Positions 16,062 to 26,490 are shown, counted from the stretch's first letter. The stretch is DNA of 64,000 bases from Clostridiales bacterium (GCA_017478485.1 JAFVDI010000017.1:1-64000), one strand, 5' to 3'. A program made the numbers and translations. The notes: generated by a model not told the origin, from the sequence alone.

Positions 16062-17405
16062 TTATTTTTTCTTCTTGACAGTCAGATCCTCTAGGAATCC
16101 CTTCGGGCTTCTGACTTCAAGCTCACTCTCTACCTGACGGATCAGGTCACAAGCAACACCTGTAAGGATCAGTACTGAAGTACCTGCGAACCATACGTTC
16201 TCGAATCCCGTAAGTGTACCTACGATCGTAGGAAGGATACAAACGAGTACGAGGAAGAATGCTTCGATCCAGTTAAGTCTGAATGCTGCTTTCTTGATGA
16301 ACTCGGTAGTAGGCTTACCTGCTCTGATACCGCTGATCGTACCGCCGTTCTGGTTAATGTTGTTCGCGATCTCGATCGGATGGAAGTTGATCGACGAATA
16401 GAAGAACGTGAAAGCGAAGATAAGTACAAAGTAAGTAAGGTAATACCATACGCTTCCGGTAAATGCAGTCTTGATCCAGTTAGCTACTGTGCCGGGGTTC
16501 TTAACAAACATCGTAACGATGATTGAAGGAACAGAGAGGATTGACATCGCGAAGATAACAGGCATAACACCGGACATATTAACCTTGAGAGGCAGATAGT
16601 CCCTGTTGCCGCCGCGCTGGTTTCTTCCGATAACCTTCTTGGAGTACTGTACCGGAATTCTTCTTTCAGCATCCTGAACATAGATAACGAAGATGATGAT
16701 GACTATGGAGACCATACCTACGAGAACGAAAGTAAGGATTCCCATGAGAACACCTACAACAGCGTTATCAAAATATCCGCTGATCTCAACAGACTTGCTG
16801 TAGAGCGTCTTTACCATTTCAGGAAGACGTGTAGCGATACCTGCAAAGATGATGAGTGAGACACCGTTTCCGATACCGACATCGTTGATCTTTTCGCCGA
16901 GGAAGACTACAAGAGCCGCACCGGCTGTGAAAGAGGCAACGACCAATACAGCCGAAAGCCACTTTGCGCCCGGAATGATCTCGATGAGAGACGTCCTTGT
17001 CGAGAAGCAGAACAGTGAGGACTGAACCAAAGCAAGACCGATAGCGGAATAACGCGTGATCTTGTCCATCTTCTTCCTTCCGGTAGCTCCCTCCTTGGAC
17101 ATATCCTCCAAAGCAGGAATAACTACTGTGAGGAGCTGGATAATGATCGATGCGTTGATGTACGGAGATACACCCATCGAAAGGATGGAAGCATGGTACA
17201 AACCGCCGCCGGAAACCAAGTCCATGATGCTGCCAAGCTGTCCCCAAGTCTGAAGGATCGAGTAAAACTGCTTAGCGTCGATACAAGGAATCGGTATCAG
17301 TCCGCCCAACATGAAAATTCCGAGGATCATGAAGGTATAAAGCAGTCTCTTGCGCAGTGATTGTACGCTGAAAGCATTAACTGCAATATCAAAAATACCG
17401 CTCAT
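16062..17405 (-). CDS. secY: preprotein translocase subunit SecY
   Basis: SecY is the channel of the Sec translocon. The 447-residue product has ten predicted membrane segments, starting with the family N-terminus LRKRLLYTFMILGIFMLGGLIPIPCID and including the plug region, the NGVSLIIFAGI segment and the cytoplasmic loop with RRIPVQYSKK. It is the last gene of the ribosomal operon here: a terminator follows directly and the usual next genes (adk, map, infA) are absent. It is 6 bp downstream of rplO. Confidence 0.97.
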   Translation of the reverse strand: MSGIFDIAVNAFSVQSLRKRLLYTFMILGIFMLGGLIPIPCIDAKQFYSILQTWGQLGSIMDLVSGGGLYHASILSMGVSPYINASIIIQLLTVVIPALEDMSKEGATGRKKMDKITRYSAIGLALVQSSLFCFSTRTSLIEIIPGAKWLSAVLVVASFTAGAALVVFLGEKINDVGIGNGVSLIIFAGIATRLPEMVKTLYSKSVEISGYFDNAVVGVLMGILTFVLVGMVSIVIIIFVIYVQDAERRIPVQYSKKVIGRNQRGGNRDYLPLKVNMSGVMPVIFAMSILSVPSIIVTMFVKNPGTVANWIKTAFTGSVWYYLTYFVLIFAFTFFYSSINFHPIEIANNINQNGGTISGIRAGKPTTEFIKKAAFRLNWIEAFFLVLVCILPTIVGTLTGFENVWFAGTSVLILTGVACDLIRQVESELEVRSPKGFLEDLTVKKKK

Positions 17406-17411
17406 GCCTTA

Positions 17412-17855
17412 TCAAACCTCCGTTGCTGTGCCTCCGGCCTTCTCGATCTTCTCTTTTGCGGAAGCTGTGAACTTAGCTACCTTAACGTCAAGCTTCTTGG
17501 TAAGCTCGCCGCGGCCGAGGATCTTGATGCCGTCATTGTTCTTAGGTACAGAGATGATGCCCTGCTCGTCAAGAACCTGTGCGGTAACTTCGGTTACGCC
17601 TTCGATCTTCTCAAGTTCGGAAACGTTAATTGTGATGTACTGAGGAGCGAAACGCTTGTTGTTGAAGCCCCTCTTACCAATACGTCTGTAAAGAGGCATC
17701 TGGCCACCTTCGAAACCGGGTCTTACTCCGCCGCCGGAACGAGCCTTCTGTCCCTTGTGGCCGCGGCCGCTTGTTTTACCATTGCCTGATCCCGGACCTC
17801 TACCCTTACGGTATGCGGCCTGATTGCCGGCGGAAGTCATTTCATTGAGTTTCAT
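17412..17855 (-). CDS. rplO: 50S ribosomal protein L15
   Basis: L15 is a late-assembly protein of the large subunit. The 147-residue product has the Gly/Arg-rich N-terminus [21 protein letters not shown] and the motif [17 protein letters not shown] typical of the family, and a compact C-terminal domain. It lies between rpmD and secY as in most bacteria. Confidence 0.97.
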   Translation of the reverse strand: MKLNEMTSAGNQAAYRKGRGPGSGNGKTSGRGHKGQKARSGGGVRPGFEGGQMPLYRRIGKRGFNNKRFAPQYITINVSELEKIEGVTEVTAQVLDEQGIISVPKNNDGIKILGRGELTKKLDVKVAKFTASAKEKIEKAGGTATEV

Positions 17856-17869
17856 TACTTAAACCTCCA

Positions 17870-18049
17870 TTAAGCTTCTTCGCAAGCTACATAGTTGGTA
17901 ACAGCCTTGACCATACCACGTGTAGCCTCGTTGTCAGCCTTCTCTACAGACTGACCGATCTTTCTGAGACCGAGAGCTCTAACTGTAGCCTTCTCGGAAG
18001 CTCTTGCTTTGTTGATGCTCTTTGTGAGCGTGATCTTCAAATTAGCCAT
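17870..18049 (-). CDS. rpmD: 50S ribosomal protein L30
   Basis: This 59-residue gene is just below common ORF-length cut-offs. The translation begins MANLKITLTKSIN and contains the family signature RALGLRKIGQSVEKADN, then RGMVKAVTNYV. It occupies the 208-nt interval between rpsE and rplO, the conserved position. It starts 14 nt after the rpsE stop. Confidence 0.96.
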   Translation of the reverse strand: MANLKITLTKSINKARASEKATVRALGLRKIGQSVEKADNEATRGMVKAVTNYVACEEA

Positions 18050-18063
18050 GCTGCAGAGCCTCC

Positions 18064-18582
18064 TTACTTCTTGATCTCGTCAATGGTCTTGCCACGGAGC
18101 TTTGCTACTTCCTCGATGGACTTGAGACCTTCGAGACCGGCAAGCGTTGCGTTAACCATATTGTTAGGGTTGTTGGAGCCGATAGACTTTGTACGGATGT
18201 CTGTAACACCTGCGAGCTCGCATACTGTACGTACGGGGCCGCCTGCGATGATACCGGTACCGCCTGCAGCCGGCTTCATAACGATATGAGCTGCTGCATA
18301 TTCACCGATTGTCTCGTGAGGGATGGTGCCGTTAACGATGGAAACATTGATGATGTTCTTCTTTGCTTCCTCGATGCCCTTCCTGATAGCATCCGGAACT
18401 TCGGTTGATTTACCGATGCCCTTACCTACTCTGCCGTTCCTGTCACCGATGACAACAAGAGCTGCGAAGCGCATATTCTTACCGCCCTTAACTGTCTTTG
18501 AGACACGGCCGATATGTATAACTCTCTCTTCGAACTCCGGTTTCTTTTCCTCTCTGGAAATGTTCTTGGAATCGTAAGCCAT
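18064..18582 (-). CDS. rpsE: 30S ribosomal protein S5
   Basis: S5 helps maintain decoding fidelity and sits near the mRNA entrance. The 172-residue product has the double-stranded RNA-binding fold at the N-terminus ([21 protein letters not shown]) and the C-terminal domain with [20 protein letters not shown]. The length and domain order are normal. Confidence 0.97.
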   Translation of the reverse strand: MAYDSKNISREEKKPEFEERVIHIGRVSKTVKGGKNMRFAALVVIGDRNGRVGKGIGKSTEVPDAIRKGIEEAKKNIINVSIVNGTIPHETIGEYAAAHIVMKPAAGGTGIIAGGPVRTVCELAGVTDIRTKSIGSNNPNNMVNATLAGLEGLKSIEEVAKLRGKTIDEIKK

Positions 18583-18601
18583 TCTTTATTGATCCTCCCG
18601 A

Positions 18602-18970
18602 TTAGAATTCGAGACCGGCTTCTCTTGCCGCCTCTGCCAGTGCCTGGACTCTTCCGTGATAAAGGTAACCGCCGCGGTCAAATACAACAACCTTGATCTC
18701 CTTAGCTGCTGCACGCTCAGCGATGAGCTTTCCTACCGCCTTAGCTGCCTCGATATTGCTTCCGACAGAAACAGAACCCTTGATTTCCTTGTCAAGTGTA
18801 GAAGCGCTTGCGAGGGTTGTCTGGGCCTCATCGTCGATTATCTGTGCGTAAATGTGGGCGTTGCTTCTGTAAACGCAAAGCCTGGGGCATTCGCTTGTGC
18901 CGGAAATCTTCTTTCTGACACGTACATGCTTTCTTTTACGGATCTTATTCTTGTCAATTCTGCCAATCAT
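18602..18970 (-). CDS. rplR: 50S ribosomal protein L18
   Basis: L18 binds 5S rRNA in the central protuberance together with L5. The 122-residue product begins with a basic segment ([17 protein letters not shown]) and carries the family motifs [19 protein letters not shown] and [26 protein letters not shown]. It precedes rpsE by 19 bp. Confidence 0.97.
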   Translation of the reverse strand: MIGRIDKNKIRKRKHVRVRKKISGTSECPRLCVYRSNAHIYAQIIDDEAQTTLASASTLDKEIKGSVSVGSNIEAAKAVGKLIAERAAAKEIKVVVFDRGGYLYHGRVQALAEAAREAGLEF

Positions 18971-18990
18971 GCTTTTATACCCCCTTTTCC

Positions 18991-19530
18991 TTACTTCTTA
19001 GCACCGGTCTTGCCTTCCTTGATGATAAGGTGCTCGCCGGCATACTTGATACCCTTGCCCTTATATACATCAGGAACTCTGAGGCTGCGGATCTTAGCTG
19101 CTGTCTCACCGACAAGCTGCTTGTCTGCGCCCTTGACCAAGACCTGGTTATCTTTTACGTCGATGGTGATTCCATCAGGCTCTACCATTTCGATAGGGTG
19201 AGAATAACCGAGGTTGAAAACAACCTTGTTACCCTGCTTCTGAGCTCTGTAACCAACGCCGTTGATCTCGAGGGTCTTTGTGAAACCTTCTGTTACACCA
19301 ACAACCATGTTGTGGATGAGTGCTCTTGTGAGTCCGTGAAGAGCTCTGTGATCCTTGTCGTCAGAATGACGCTCAACGAGGATCTCGGAACCTTCCATTT
19401 TAACGGAGATGCTGGGATGAACATCAAGGCTCATCTCAGTCTTGTCCTTCTTAACCGTTACGTGCTGGCCGTCGATCTTAACATCAACGCCTGCAGGAAT
19501 CGTAACCGGCATTCTACCGATTCTTGACAT
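18991..19530 (-). CDS. rplF: 50S ribosomal protein L6
   Basis: L6 binds near the sarcin-ricin loop. The 179-residue product shows the two repeated L6 domains, the N-terminal [15 protein letters not shown], and the C-terminal motif [16 protein letters not shown]. The 88-nt gap to the upstream rpsH gene includes a short TTGCGG/CCGCAA stem. Confidence 0.97.
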   Translation of the reverse strand: MSRIGRMPVTIPAGVDVKIDGQHVTVKKDKTEMSLDVHPSISVKMEGSEILVERHSDDKDHRALHGLTRALIHNMVVGVTEGFTKTLEINGVGYRAQKQGNKVVFNLGYSHPIEMVEPDGITIDVKDNQVLVKGADKQLVGETAAKIRSLRVPDVYKGKGIKYAGEHLIIKEGKTGAKK

Positions 19531-19618
19531 ATTATTTTTCCTCCTGCTCTTAAGATTGTGCTCCTGCTTGCGGTATGTCGCCGCAAACAGTGCTTTTCAG
19601 AGTGTAATTAGCCGTTAA

Positions 19619-20014
19619 TTACCAAATGTAAGCAAGGACTTCTCCGCCGACACCGAGCTTTCTGGCTTCCTTGTCGGTCATAACGCCCTTGGATGTAGAA
19701 ATGATCGCGATACCGAGACCATTGAGAACGCGGGGCAGGCTTGTCTTGTCAGCATAAGTACGGAGACCCGGCTTAGAGATTCTCTTGATACCGGAGATAA
19801 CGTGCTTCTTGCCGGAATACTTCAGAGTAACTCTGATGATTCCCTGTGTATTACCCTCAACCAGCTCATACTTCTCGATATATCCTTCGTCTAAAAGGAT
19901 CTTTGCAATCGACTTCTTGAGATTCGACTGCGGAATATCTACAGTTGCGTGGCCGGCAGAACCTGCGTTACGAATTCTCGTAAGCATATCAGCGATTGCG
20001 TCTGTAATCTGCAT
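19619..20014 (-). CDS. rpsH: 30S ribosomal protein S8
   Basis: S8 is a primary binder of helix 21 of 16S rRNA. The 131-residue product begins [18 protein letters not shown] and ends with the family motif [23 protein letters not shown]. In E. coli S8 also represses its operon; no such target can be demonstrated here from sequence. Confidence 0.97.
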   Translation of the reverse strand: MQITDAIADMLTRIRNAGSAGHATVDIPQSNLKKSIAKILLDEGYIEKYELVEGNTQGIIRVTLKYSGKKHVISGIKRISKPGLRTYADKTSLPRVLNGLGIAIISTSKGVMTDKEARKLGVGGEVLAYIW

Positions 20015-20068
20015 TTTTCTTCCTCCTGTTTATATGGACAGTTGCAATTCTTATGAAAGAGACCGTCA

Positions 20069-20254
20069 TTACCAGCTTGCTTTTTTAACACCCGGGATCT
20101 CGCCCTTGTATGCGAGGTCACGGAAGCAGAGACGGCAAATCCCGTACTTGCGGATATAAGCATGAGGCCTTCCGCAGAGCTTGCAGCGGTTGTGCTGCTG
20201 CGTTGAGAACTTGGGTGTTCTCTGGGACTTAAGAATCATTGACTTCTTTGCCAT
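20069..20254 (-). CDS. rpsN: 30S ribosomal protein S14, zinc-binding type
   Basis: S14 lies in the head of the small subunit. At 61 residues with [20 protein letters not shown] it is the short, zinc-binding (type Z) form rather than the long zinc-free form used under zinc limitation. No second copy is in the window. Confidence 0.97.
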   Translation of the reverse strand: MAKKSMILKSQRTPKFSTQQHNRCKLCGRPHAYIRKYGICRLCFRDLAYKGEIPGVKKASW

Positions 20255-20272
20255 GTTTTATTTCTCCTCCAA

Positions 20273-20812
20273 TTATTTGCGGAAAGGCATGCCCATAAGC
20301 TTAAGGAGCTCGAATGCCTCTTCGTCTGTCCCGGCTGTAGTAACGATAATGATATCCATACCACGGATCTTGTCGATCTTATCGTAATCGATCTCAGGGA
20401 ACATGAGCTGCTCCTTGATACCCATTGCGTAGTTACCATGTCCGTCGAAGGAATTGGGGCTGATACCGCGGAAGTCGCGTACTCGGGGAAGAGCAAGGCT
20501 GATGAGCTTGTCGAGGAAGTAATACATATTCTCTCCTCTGAGTGTAACCTTGCATCCGATCTTCATGCCCTCTCTGAGCTTGAATGCAGCGATGGACTTT
20601 GTAGCAACAGTAGCGATAGGCTTCTGTCCTGCGATGAGACCCATGTCGCGCATAGCAGCTTCAAGTGCCTTGGGGTTATCCTTGACTTCACCGACGCCCA
20701 TGTTGAGCACGATCTTGTCAACCTTCGGGATCTGCATTGAGGAGCTGTACTTAAACTTCTCCTGAAGAGCAGGTACCACTTCTGATGTGTATTTATCTTT
20801 TAATCTGGACAT
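20273..20812 (-). CDS. rplE: 50S ribosomal protein L5
   Basis: L5 contacts 5S rRNA and the P-site tRNA. The 179-residue product begins [20 protein letters not shown] and contains the motifs [14 protein letters not shown] and [26 protein letters not shown]. Length and position between rplX and rpsN are standard. Confidence 0.97.
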   Translation of the reverse strand: MSRLKDKYTSEVVPALQEKFKYSSSMQIPKVDKIVLNMGVGEVKDNPKALEAAMRDMGLIAGQKPIATVATKSIAAFKLREGMKIGCKVTLRGENMYYFLDKLISLALPRVRDFRGISPNSFDGHGNYAMGIKEQLMFPEIDYDKIDKIRGMDIIIVTTAGTDEEAFELLKLMGMPFRK

Positions 20813-20818
20813 CTGAAA

Positions 20819-21169
20819 TTACTCTCCCTTCTTGGCCTTTGAAACCGTGTCGATAACTTCACCGGATCTCTTAGCGATTCTTGACTTGGAACCGTCCTCG
20901 TTGATCCTGTATCCGACTCTGGTCGGTTTGCCGGTCTTGGGATCCTTGAGCATTACGTTAGATGCATCAATGGAACCTTCGCGCTCGATGATTCCTGCAG
21001 GAGCATTCTGAGTTCTTGCCTTCTGGTGCTTCTTGACCATATTGACGCCCTCAACGAAAACTCTGCCCTTCTTGTTGTCAACCGAGATAACCTTGCCCTC
21101 TGCGCCCTTATCTTTGCCGGAGATGACTACTACCTGGTCGCCCTTCTTTACATGAATAATGTTTGCCAT
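20819..21169 (-). CDS. rplX: 50S ribosomal protein L24
   Basis: L24 initiates large-subunit assembly. The 116-residue product has the KOW motif at the N-terminus ([21 protein letters not shown]) and the family segment [18 protein letters not shown]. It starts 13 nt after rplN. Confidence 0.97.
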   Translation of the reverse strand: MANIIHVKKGDQVVVISGKDKGAEGKVISVDNKKGRVFVEGVNMVKKHQKARTQNAPAGIIEREGSIDASNVMLKDPKTGKPTRVGYRINEDGSKSRIAKRSGEVIDTVSKAKKGE

Positions 21170-21182
21170 TTAGCCGCCCTCC

Positions 21183-21551
21183 TTAAAGAACTTCCGGTGC
21201 GAGGGAGAGGATCTTCATGTAATCCTTATCTCTGAGCTCTCTCGCGATGGGTCCAAAAATACGGGTCCCGCGGGGATTCTTGTCTTCCTTGATGATGACA
21301 GCCGCGTTCTCGTCAAACTTGATATAAGATCCGTCAGCGCGTCTTACGCCGTGCTTGGAACGTACAACGACAGCCTTAACGACGTCGCCCTTCTTGACCA
21401 TGCCGCCCGGAGCAGCGCTCTTAACGGAGCATACAATTACGTCGCCGATGTTGGCGTACTTACGCCATGAACCGCCCAAAACCTTGATGCAAGCGAGTTC
21501 ACGAGCTCCTGTATTGTCGGCAGATCTCAGTCTGGATTCAACCTGAATCAT
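21183..21551 (-). CDS. rplN: 50S ribosomal protein L14
   Basis: L14 lies at the subunit interface and is the docking site of the silencing factor RsfS. The 122-residue product begins [19 protein letters not shown] and ends [16 protein letters not shown] ([12 protein letters not shown]), with [13 protein letters not shown] typical of the family. Confidence 0.97.
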   Translation of the reverse strand: MIQVESRLRSADNTGARELACIKVLGGSWRKYANIGDVIVCSVKSAAPGGMVKKGDVVKAVVVRSKHGVRRADGSYIKFDENAAVIIKEDKNPRGTRIFGPIARELRDKDYMKILSLAPEVL

Positions 21552-21575
21552 TTGATATATCCTCCTTAGTCTGCT

Positions 21576-21833
21576 TTACTTAGCCTTCTCGATAACCTCG
21601 ACCAGTCTCCAACGCTTGTCCTTGGAGATAGGACGGGTTTCCATAACCTGAACCTTGTCGCCGATGTGCGCATCGTTGTTCTCATCGTGTGCCTTGAGCT
21701 TGTAGGTTCTCTTCATGATCTTTCCGTACAGAGGATGCTTAACGTGCTCTACAACGGAAACTGTGATCGTCTTTTCCATCTTGTCGGAAGTAACGATACC
21801 GACTCTGGTTTTTCTTAAGTTTCTTTCAGCCAT
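21576..21833 (-). CDS. rpsQ: 30S ribosomal protein S17
   Basis: S17 is a primary rRNA-binding OB-fold protein. The 85-residue product begins [22 protein letters not shown] and includes [19 protein letters not shown] and the end motif [20 protein letters not shown], all family features. Confidence 0.97.
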   Translation of the reverse strand: MAERNLRKTRVGIVTSDKMEKTITVSVVEHVKHPLYGKIMKRTYKLKAHDENNDAHIGDKVQVMETRPISKDKRWRLVEVIEKAK

Positions 21834-21847
21834 TTAAGCCAGCCCCC

Positions 21848-22048
21848 TTACTTTTTATCAGCGAGTTCCATCTCGCGCTTGATTGTCATGACTCTGGCGA
21901 TATCACGCTTTACAGAAGCGATCTGAGCGGGATTCTCCAGCTGGTTTGTAGCGTGCTGGAATCTGAGCTTGAAAAGCTCTTCCTTGAGGGAAGCAAGCTC
22001 TTTGTTAAGCTCTTCGGAAGACATCTTGCGAATTTCCTCAACCTTCAT
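21848..22048 (-). CDS. rpmC: 50S ribosomal protein L29
   Basis: L29 lies at the exit of the peptide tunnel beside L23. The 66-residue helical-hairpin protein has [22 protein letters not shown] and [14 protein letters not shown], matching the family. Its start overlaps the end of rplP by 11 bp, so translation of the two is probably coupled. Confidence 0.97.
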   Translation of the reverse strand: MKVEEIRKMSSEELNKELASLKEELFKLRFQHATNQLENPAQIASVKRDIARVMTIKREMELADKK

Positions 22049-22469
22049 TTGCGCTTACCTCCTTCTCTTTTGCTATGAACTTTGTTCCGCAGGGAAGCTT
22101 GTTGCCTGCGAGTCTCATTGCTTCTCTTGCCTGCTCCTCAGTAACACCGGCGATCTCGAAAAGAACTCTGCCCGGCTTAACTACTGCGCACCAGTACTCG
22201 TTTGCTGCCTTACCGGAACCCATTCGGACCTGTGCGGGCTTCTTGGAAACCGGCTTGTCGGGGAAGATCTTGATCCAGACCTTACCACCTCTCTTGATGT
22301 ATCTGTTGATAGCGACACGGGCAGCCTCAATCTGATTTGACTTGATCCAGCAGGGCTCAGTAGCCTGAAGGCCGTAATCACCGTAGGCAACGAAGTTACC
22401 GCGGGAAGCCTTACCCTTCATGCGGCCTCTCTGCTGCTTTCTGTATTTTGTTCTCTTAGGAAGTAACAT
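22038..22469 (-). CDS. rplP: 50S ribosomal protein L16
   Basis: L16 organises the A-site tRNA binding region. The 143-residue product begins [19 protein letters not shown] and contains [13 protein letters not shown] and [21 protein letters not shown]. It follows rpsC with no spacer and overlaps rpmC at its 3' end. Confidence 0.97.
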   Translation of the reverse strand: MLLPKRTKYRKQQRGRMKGKASRGNFVAYGDYGLQATEPCWIKSNQIEAARVAINRYIKRGGKVWIKIFPDKPVSKKPAQVRMGSGKAANEYWCAVVKPGRVLFEIAGVTEEQAREAMRLAGNKLPCGTKFIAKEKEVSANEG

Positions 22470-23219
22470 TTACGCTTTTCCTCCTTCGCCGTTGCTGGGA
22501 TTTGACTTGCGTGCGAACTTCTCACCCTTGTAGATCCATACCTTAACACCGATCTTGCCGTACTGTGTGTCAGCCTCAGCGAAACCATAATCGATGTCTG
22601 CACGGAGAGTCTGAAGCGGGATCGTACCCTCGTGATATGTCTCGGATCTTGCGATCTCGGCACCGCCAAGACGGCCGGAGCACTTTGTCTTGATACCGAG
22701 GACATCAGGCTGCTTCATAGCAAGCTGCATCGCTCTCTTCATTGCTCTTCTGAAGCTTGCACGGTTCTCGAGCTGATTTGCAATGCTCTGTGCAACGAGA
22801 AGGGCATCTGTGTCGTTTGTCTTGATAACTTCGACGTCAACTGTGAAGACTCTCTTCTGATCCTTAGGAAGGTTCTTGTTGAATTCCTTCTCGAGGAGTT
22901 CCTTGAGCTCAACTCTGCCTGCGCCCTTGTCACCGCCAACGAGTGAAGGACGAGCTGTCTTAATCGTGACATTGATCCTGTCAGCGCCCTTACGGTCAAC
23001 GATTACCTTGCTGACGAAAGCAACATTGCTGCGTGCCTCGTCTACAGGCTTCTTGGAATTCTTTCTTGCGATAGGATCTATAGACTTCATTACGAACTCG
23101 CGGATCTTCTGGTCCTCGATGAGGCAGTCAGCGAACTGCTGCTTCTCGGAATACCAATGTGAGCTCCAGTCGTCGATAACGCCGATTCTTAATCCATTAG
23201 GGTTAACTTTCTGACCCAT
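22470..23219 (-). CDS. rpsC: 30S ribosomal protein S3
   Basis: S3 forms part of the mRNA entry channel and has helicase-related roles. The 249-residue product has the N-terminal [15 protein letters not shown], a type-2 KH domain, and the C-terminal S3 domain with [30 protein letters not shown]. It is about 30 residues longer than the common form owing to a basic tail ending [11 protein letters not shown]. Confidence 0.97.
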   Translation of the reverse strand: MGQKVNPNGLRIGVIDDWSSHWYSEKQQFADCLIEDQKIREFVMKSIDPIARKNSKKPVDEARSNVAFVSKVIVDRKGADRINVTIKTARPSLVGGDKGAGRVELKELLEKEFNKNLPKDQKRVFTVDVEVIKTNDTDALLVAQSIANQLENRASFRRAMKRAMQLAMKQPDVLGIKTKCSGRLGGAEIARSETYHEGTIPLQTLRADIDYGFAEADTQYGKIGVKVWIYKGEKFARKSNPSNGEGGKA

Positions 23220-23230
23220 GCGTAACCTCC

Positions 23231-23707
23231 TTATACCCTTTCCTTGAGAACGATAGTGATGTGACTGGTTCTCTTCTTGATCGAACTTGCGGATCCTCTT
23301 GCACGAGGGATGTATCTCTTGAGCACAGGGCCCGGATTTGCAATCGCATCAGCAACGTAGAGCTTGCTTCTGTCGAGACCGAAGTTGTTGACAGCATTTG
23401 ACTCTGCAGACTTAAGAACCTTAGCGATTACAGGTGAAGCGATCTTAGGTGTATATGTGAGGATCGCATAAGCGTCGTCGAGGGACTGACCCTTGATGAG
23501 GTCAGAAACAACTCTTACCTTACGGGGAGCGATCCTGACGTACTTAGCTGTTGCGAGACCCTGATCCCTGCCCATGCCGAGAAGCTTCTTCTGCTTCTTT
23601 GTGGGGATAGGGAGCCTATTGTTGCGTCTTGAAGGAGCGCTGTAGGCTTCGAGTATCTTATCGCGGTTCTTCTCGATGTTTTCTCTGCTTAAAATAATCT
23701 TTTCCAC
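23231..23707 (-). CDS. rplV: 50S ribosomal protein L22 with N-terminal extension
   Basis: L22 lines the peptide exit tunnel with its beta hairpin. The conserved part runs from about residue 50 ([20 protein letters not shown]) to the end with the hairpin [20 protein letters not shown]. The predicted start is a GTG at 23707 preceded by AAGGAGG at 9-nt spacing, 14 bp after rpsS; this gives 158 residues, about 45 more than usual. The alternative internal ATG (residue 46, position 23572) has only a weak ribosome binding site, so the extended form is preferred. The extension is basic and includes [20 protein letters not shown]. Confidence 0.95.
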   Translation of the reverse strand: MEKIILSRENIEKNRDKILEAYSAPSRRNNRLPIPTKKQKKLLGMGRDQGLATAKYVRIAPRKVRVVSDLIKGQSLDDAYAILTYTPKIASPVIAKVLKSAESNAVNNFGLDRSKLYVADAIANPGPVLKRYIPRARGSASSIKKRTSHITIVLKERV

Positions 23708-23721
23708 AGACTTAATCCTCC

Positions 23722-23997
23722 TTAACCAGCTGTCTTCTCATTGCTGGTGTGACCGCCGAACTTGCGTGTAGGTGCAAATTCGCCGAGCTTGTGACCGACC
23801 ATGTCCTCTGTAACATATACAGGAATGAACTTGTGTCCGTCATAGACAGCAATCGTGTGACCAACGAATTCAGGGAATATTGTTGAAGATCTGGACCATG
23901 TCTGGATGGTCTGCTTCTCGTTGGCATCGTTCTGCGCCTTAACCTTCTTCATGAGAGCTTCCTGAACGTAATAGCCCTTTTTAGTAGATCTACTCAT
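23722..23997 (-). CDS. rpsS: 30S ribosomal protein S19
   Basis: S19 lies in the head of the small subunit with S13. The 91-residue product has [14 protein letters not shown] at the N-terminus and [19 protein letters not shown] near the end, both family signatures. It is 15 bp downstream of rplB. Confidence 0.97.
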   Translation of the reverse strand: MSRSTKKGYYVQEALMKKVKAQNDANEKQTIQTWSRSSTIFPEFVGHTIAVYDGHKFIPVYVTEDMVGHKLGEFAPTRKFGGHTSNEKTAG

Positions 23998-24012
23998 TTG
24001 AACTATGCCTCC

Positions 24013-24843
24013 TTAAGCCTTTCTAGCCTTAACAATATACTTGTTGGACTGCTTCTTCTTGTTTCTGGTCTTCTTACCGAGAGTAGGAACACCCCAAGGT
24101 GTAACAGGGCCCGGGAGACCGATAGGTGACTTACCTTCACCACCTCCGTGAGGGTGGTCATTCGGGTTCATTACGACACCTCTTACTGAAGGTCTGACAC
24201 CGGCATGTCTTGTCTTACCGGCCTTACCGAGCTTGATGTTCTCGTGCTCAGCGTTGCCAATGGAACCGATCATAGCGCGGCATACTTCAGGGATCATACG
24301 AACTTCGCCGGAAGGAAGTCTGATCTGTGCGAATCCGTTTTCCTTAGCCATGAGCTGTGCGGAAGCACCTGCTGTTCTTACGAGCTGAGCGCCCTTGCCG
24401 GGATTCATCTCTACGCAGCAGATAACTGTACCTACAGGGATCTTGGAGATAGGAAGAACGTTACCTACAAGGATATCTGCATCAGGACCTGAGCAAACCT
24501 TGCTTCCTACTGTGAGACCCTCAGGTGCAAGGATGTAGGACTTAACACCATCAACATACTGGATGAGAGCGAGGTATGCAGTCCTGTTCGGATCGTACTC
24601 AATAGCTGTGACTGTAGCTTCGACACCAACTCTGTCGCGCTTCCAGTCAATATTTCTGAGCTTTGTGCGGTTACCGCCGCCGATGTGACGAACGGTGATA
24701 CGGCCATAAGAGTTGCGGCCGCCTGTCTTCTTCTTTGTTGTAAGAAGGCTCTTCTCGGGAGTTTTCTTTGTGATGACGGAATAGTCAGCTACGGTCATCC
24801 CTCTAACTGCAGGAGAAGTAGGATTAAATGTTTTTACTGCCAT
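24013..24843 (-). CDS. rplB: 50S ribosomal protein L2
   Basis: L2 is needed for subunit association and peptidyl-transferase assembly. The 276-residue product includes the OB and SH3-like domains and the signature [21 protein letters not shown] containing the conserved histidine. The C-terminus is basic ([16 protein letters not shown]). Length and position are standard. Confidence 0.98.
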   Translation of the reverse strand: MAVKTFNPTSPAVRGMTVADYSVITKKTPEKSLLTTKKKTGGRNSYGRITVRHIGGGNRTKLRNIDWKRDRVGVEATVTAIEYDPNRTAYLALIQYVDGVKSYILAPEGLTVGSKVCSGPDADILVGNVLPISKIPVGTVICCVEMNPGKGAQLVRTAGASAQLMAKENGFAQIRLPSGEVRMIPEVCRAMIGSIGNAEHENIKLGKAGKTRHAGVRPSVRGVVMNPNDHPHGGGEGKSPIGLPGPVTPWGVPTLGKKTRNKKKQSNKYIVKARKA

Positions 24844-24866
24844 TTTTAAATACTCCTTTTATGACC

Positions 24867-25220
24867 TTACTGGGCGAAACCGAATTCTTCGATGGATGTC
24901 TTGTACTTCTTGCCGGACTTGACAGCCTTGCCGCCCTTACCGGTGTAAGACTCCTCAGCGCCCTCTGTATCGATGGTTACAACAGCCTTCTTGAAAGAAG
25001 CTGTCTTGCCGGGCTTGTTACGAAGTCTCTTTGTCTTGCCTTCATAGTTAACAACATTTACGCCAACTACCTTTACTTCGAAAAGCTTCTCAACAGCGTT
25101 AGCGATCTCGATCTTGTCAGCAGAAGGAGCAACGAGGAATGTGTACTTGCCTTCTGCAGCAATGGTCATTGTCTTTTCTGTGATGACAGGCTTGAGAATT
25201 ACATCATAGGGTGTGTTCAT
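24867..25220 (-). CDS. rplW: 50S ribosomal protein L23
   Basis: L23 at the tunnel exit binds trigger factor and SRP. The core is in the N-terminal 95 residues with YDVILKPVITEKTM and KYTFLVAPSADKIEIANAVEKLF. The 117-residue product has an additional lysine-rich C-terminal tail ending SIEEFGFAQ. Its ATG overlaps the rplD stop as ATGA. Confidence 0.96.
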   Translation of the reverse strand: MNTPYDVILKPVITEKTMTIAAEGKYTFLVAPSADKIEIANAVEKLFEVKVVGVNVVNYEGKTKRLRNKPGKTASFKKAVVTIDTEGAEESYTGKGGKAVKSGKKYKTSIEEFGFAQ

Positions 25221-25840
25221 TTGTACACCTCCTCAATCTTTTCAACTGCAGCCTTGGTAGCTACGAAGCTGTCATACTTGAGAATGTCGAAGACGTTGAT
25301 AGTGTTAACGTAAGCTGTCTTGACGTCCTTGATGTTCCTTGCGGAAAGAACAGCGTTCTTGTTCTCGCCCTCGAGAACGATGAGTGAAGACTCACCTGCA
25401 CCGATAGCTGTAAGAGCCTTAGCTACTACACTTGTCTTGATGGAATCAAGGTTAAGATCCTCAAGAACGATGAGCTTGGAATCAGCAACCTTTGAAGAGA
25501 GAGCTGACTTGAGTGCAAGTCTTCTGACCTTCTTGGGAACTGTGTATGTGAATGTTCTGGGTGTGGGTCCAAAGATGATTCCGCCACCAACATACTGAGC
25601 GGAACGTGTTGAACCGTGACGAGCGCGGCCTGTACCCTTCTGTCTGTAAGGTCTCTTTCCGCCTCCGGAAACTTCACTTCTTGTCTTTGTCTTCTGTGTG
25701 CCCTGGCGGCGGTTAGCGAGCTGGTTCCTGACAACGAGTGACATTGCATCTGCGTTGGGCTCAATTCCGAAAATCTCATCAGAGAGCTCGATGGAACCCT
25801 TAACGGCACCGCTAAGATCTTTAATATCTACTTTAGCCAT
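25217..25840 (-). CDS. rplD: 50S ribosomal protein L4
   Basis: L4 forms part of the exit tunnel; in gamma-proteobacteria it also autoregulates the S10 operon. The 207-residue product has RQGTQKTKTRSEVSGGGKRP, GTGRARHGSTRSAQYVGGG and FGPTPRTFTYTVPKKVRRLAL, which are family landmarks of the tunnel loop. It follows rplC by 17 bp. Confidence 0.97.
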   Translation of the reverse strand: MAKVDIKDLSGAVKGSIELSDEIFGIEPNADAMSLVVRNQLANRRQGTQKTKTRSEVSGGGKRPYRQKGTGRARHGSTRSAQYVGGGIIFGPTPRTFTYTVPKKVRRLALKSALSSKVADSKLIVLEDLNLDSIKTSVVAKALTAIGAGESSLIVLEGENKNAVLSARNIKDVKTAYVNTINVFDILKYDSFVATKAAVEKIEEVYK

Positions 25841-25857
25841 TATTATGTTCCTCCGTC

Positions 25858-26490
25858 TTATTCAGCGGCCTTTACGGTGTTCTTAACCGTAACGATTCCG
25901 CCCTTGGGTCCGGGGATAGCGCCTCTGATTACGAGGATTCCCCTTTCACCGTCTACCATTACAACGCTGAGGTTCTGGACTGTGCAGTTAACTGCGCCCA
26001 TATGTCCAGGCATCTTCTTGCCGGGTACAACGCGGCCCGGTGTGGATGTAGCGCCCATGGAACCGACTCTTCTGTGATACATGGAGCCGTGGCCTGAAGG
26101 ACCACCCTTCTGACCGTGACGCTTGATGTTACCCTGGAAGCCCTTACCCTTGGATGTACCGCTTACGTCGACCTTGTCGCCTACAGCGAACATATCGGAG
26201 ACCTTGATCTCCTGGCCCAGGCTGTAATCCTGATCAGGCTCGAACTCGCGGATGATCCTCTTGACCTCCACGTCAGCCTTCTTGAACTGTCCTGCGTCCG
26301 GCTTGTTGACGAGCTTAGCACGTACAGAACCTGTACCTACCTTGCAAGCCTTGTAACCGTCAGTCTCGACCGTCTTGTTCTGGAGCACGTACATAGGCTC
26401 GCACTCGATAACGGTCGCGGGAATTACGTTACCGTTCTCGTCGAACAGCTGCGTCATTCCTGACTTTCTGCCAATGATGAATTTCGTCAT
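25858..26490 (-). CDS. rplC: 50S ribosomal protein L3
   Basis: L3 is an early assembly protein whose loop reaches the peptidyl-transferase centre. The 210-residue product begins KFIIGRKSGMTQLFDENG and has GTSKGKGFQGNIKRHGQKGG followed by SHGS-type HGSMYHRRVGSMG and GRVVPGKKMPGHMG. A GAGGAGG ribosome binding site precedes it. The 124-nt gap upstream is unusually long for this operon. Confidence 0.97.
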   Translation of the reverse strand: MTKFIIGRKSGMTQLFDENGNVIPATVIECEPMYVLQNKTVETDGYKACKVGTGSVRAKLVNKPDAGQFKKADVEVKRIIREFEPDQDYSLGQEIKVSDMFAVGDKVDVSGTSKGKGFQGNIKRHGQKGGPSGHGSMYHRRVGSMGATSTPGRVVPGKKMPGHMGAVNCTVQNLSVVMVDGERGILVIRGAIPGPKGGIVTVKNTVKAAE

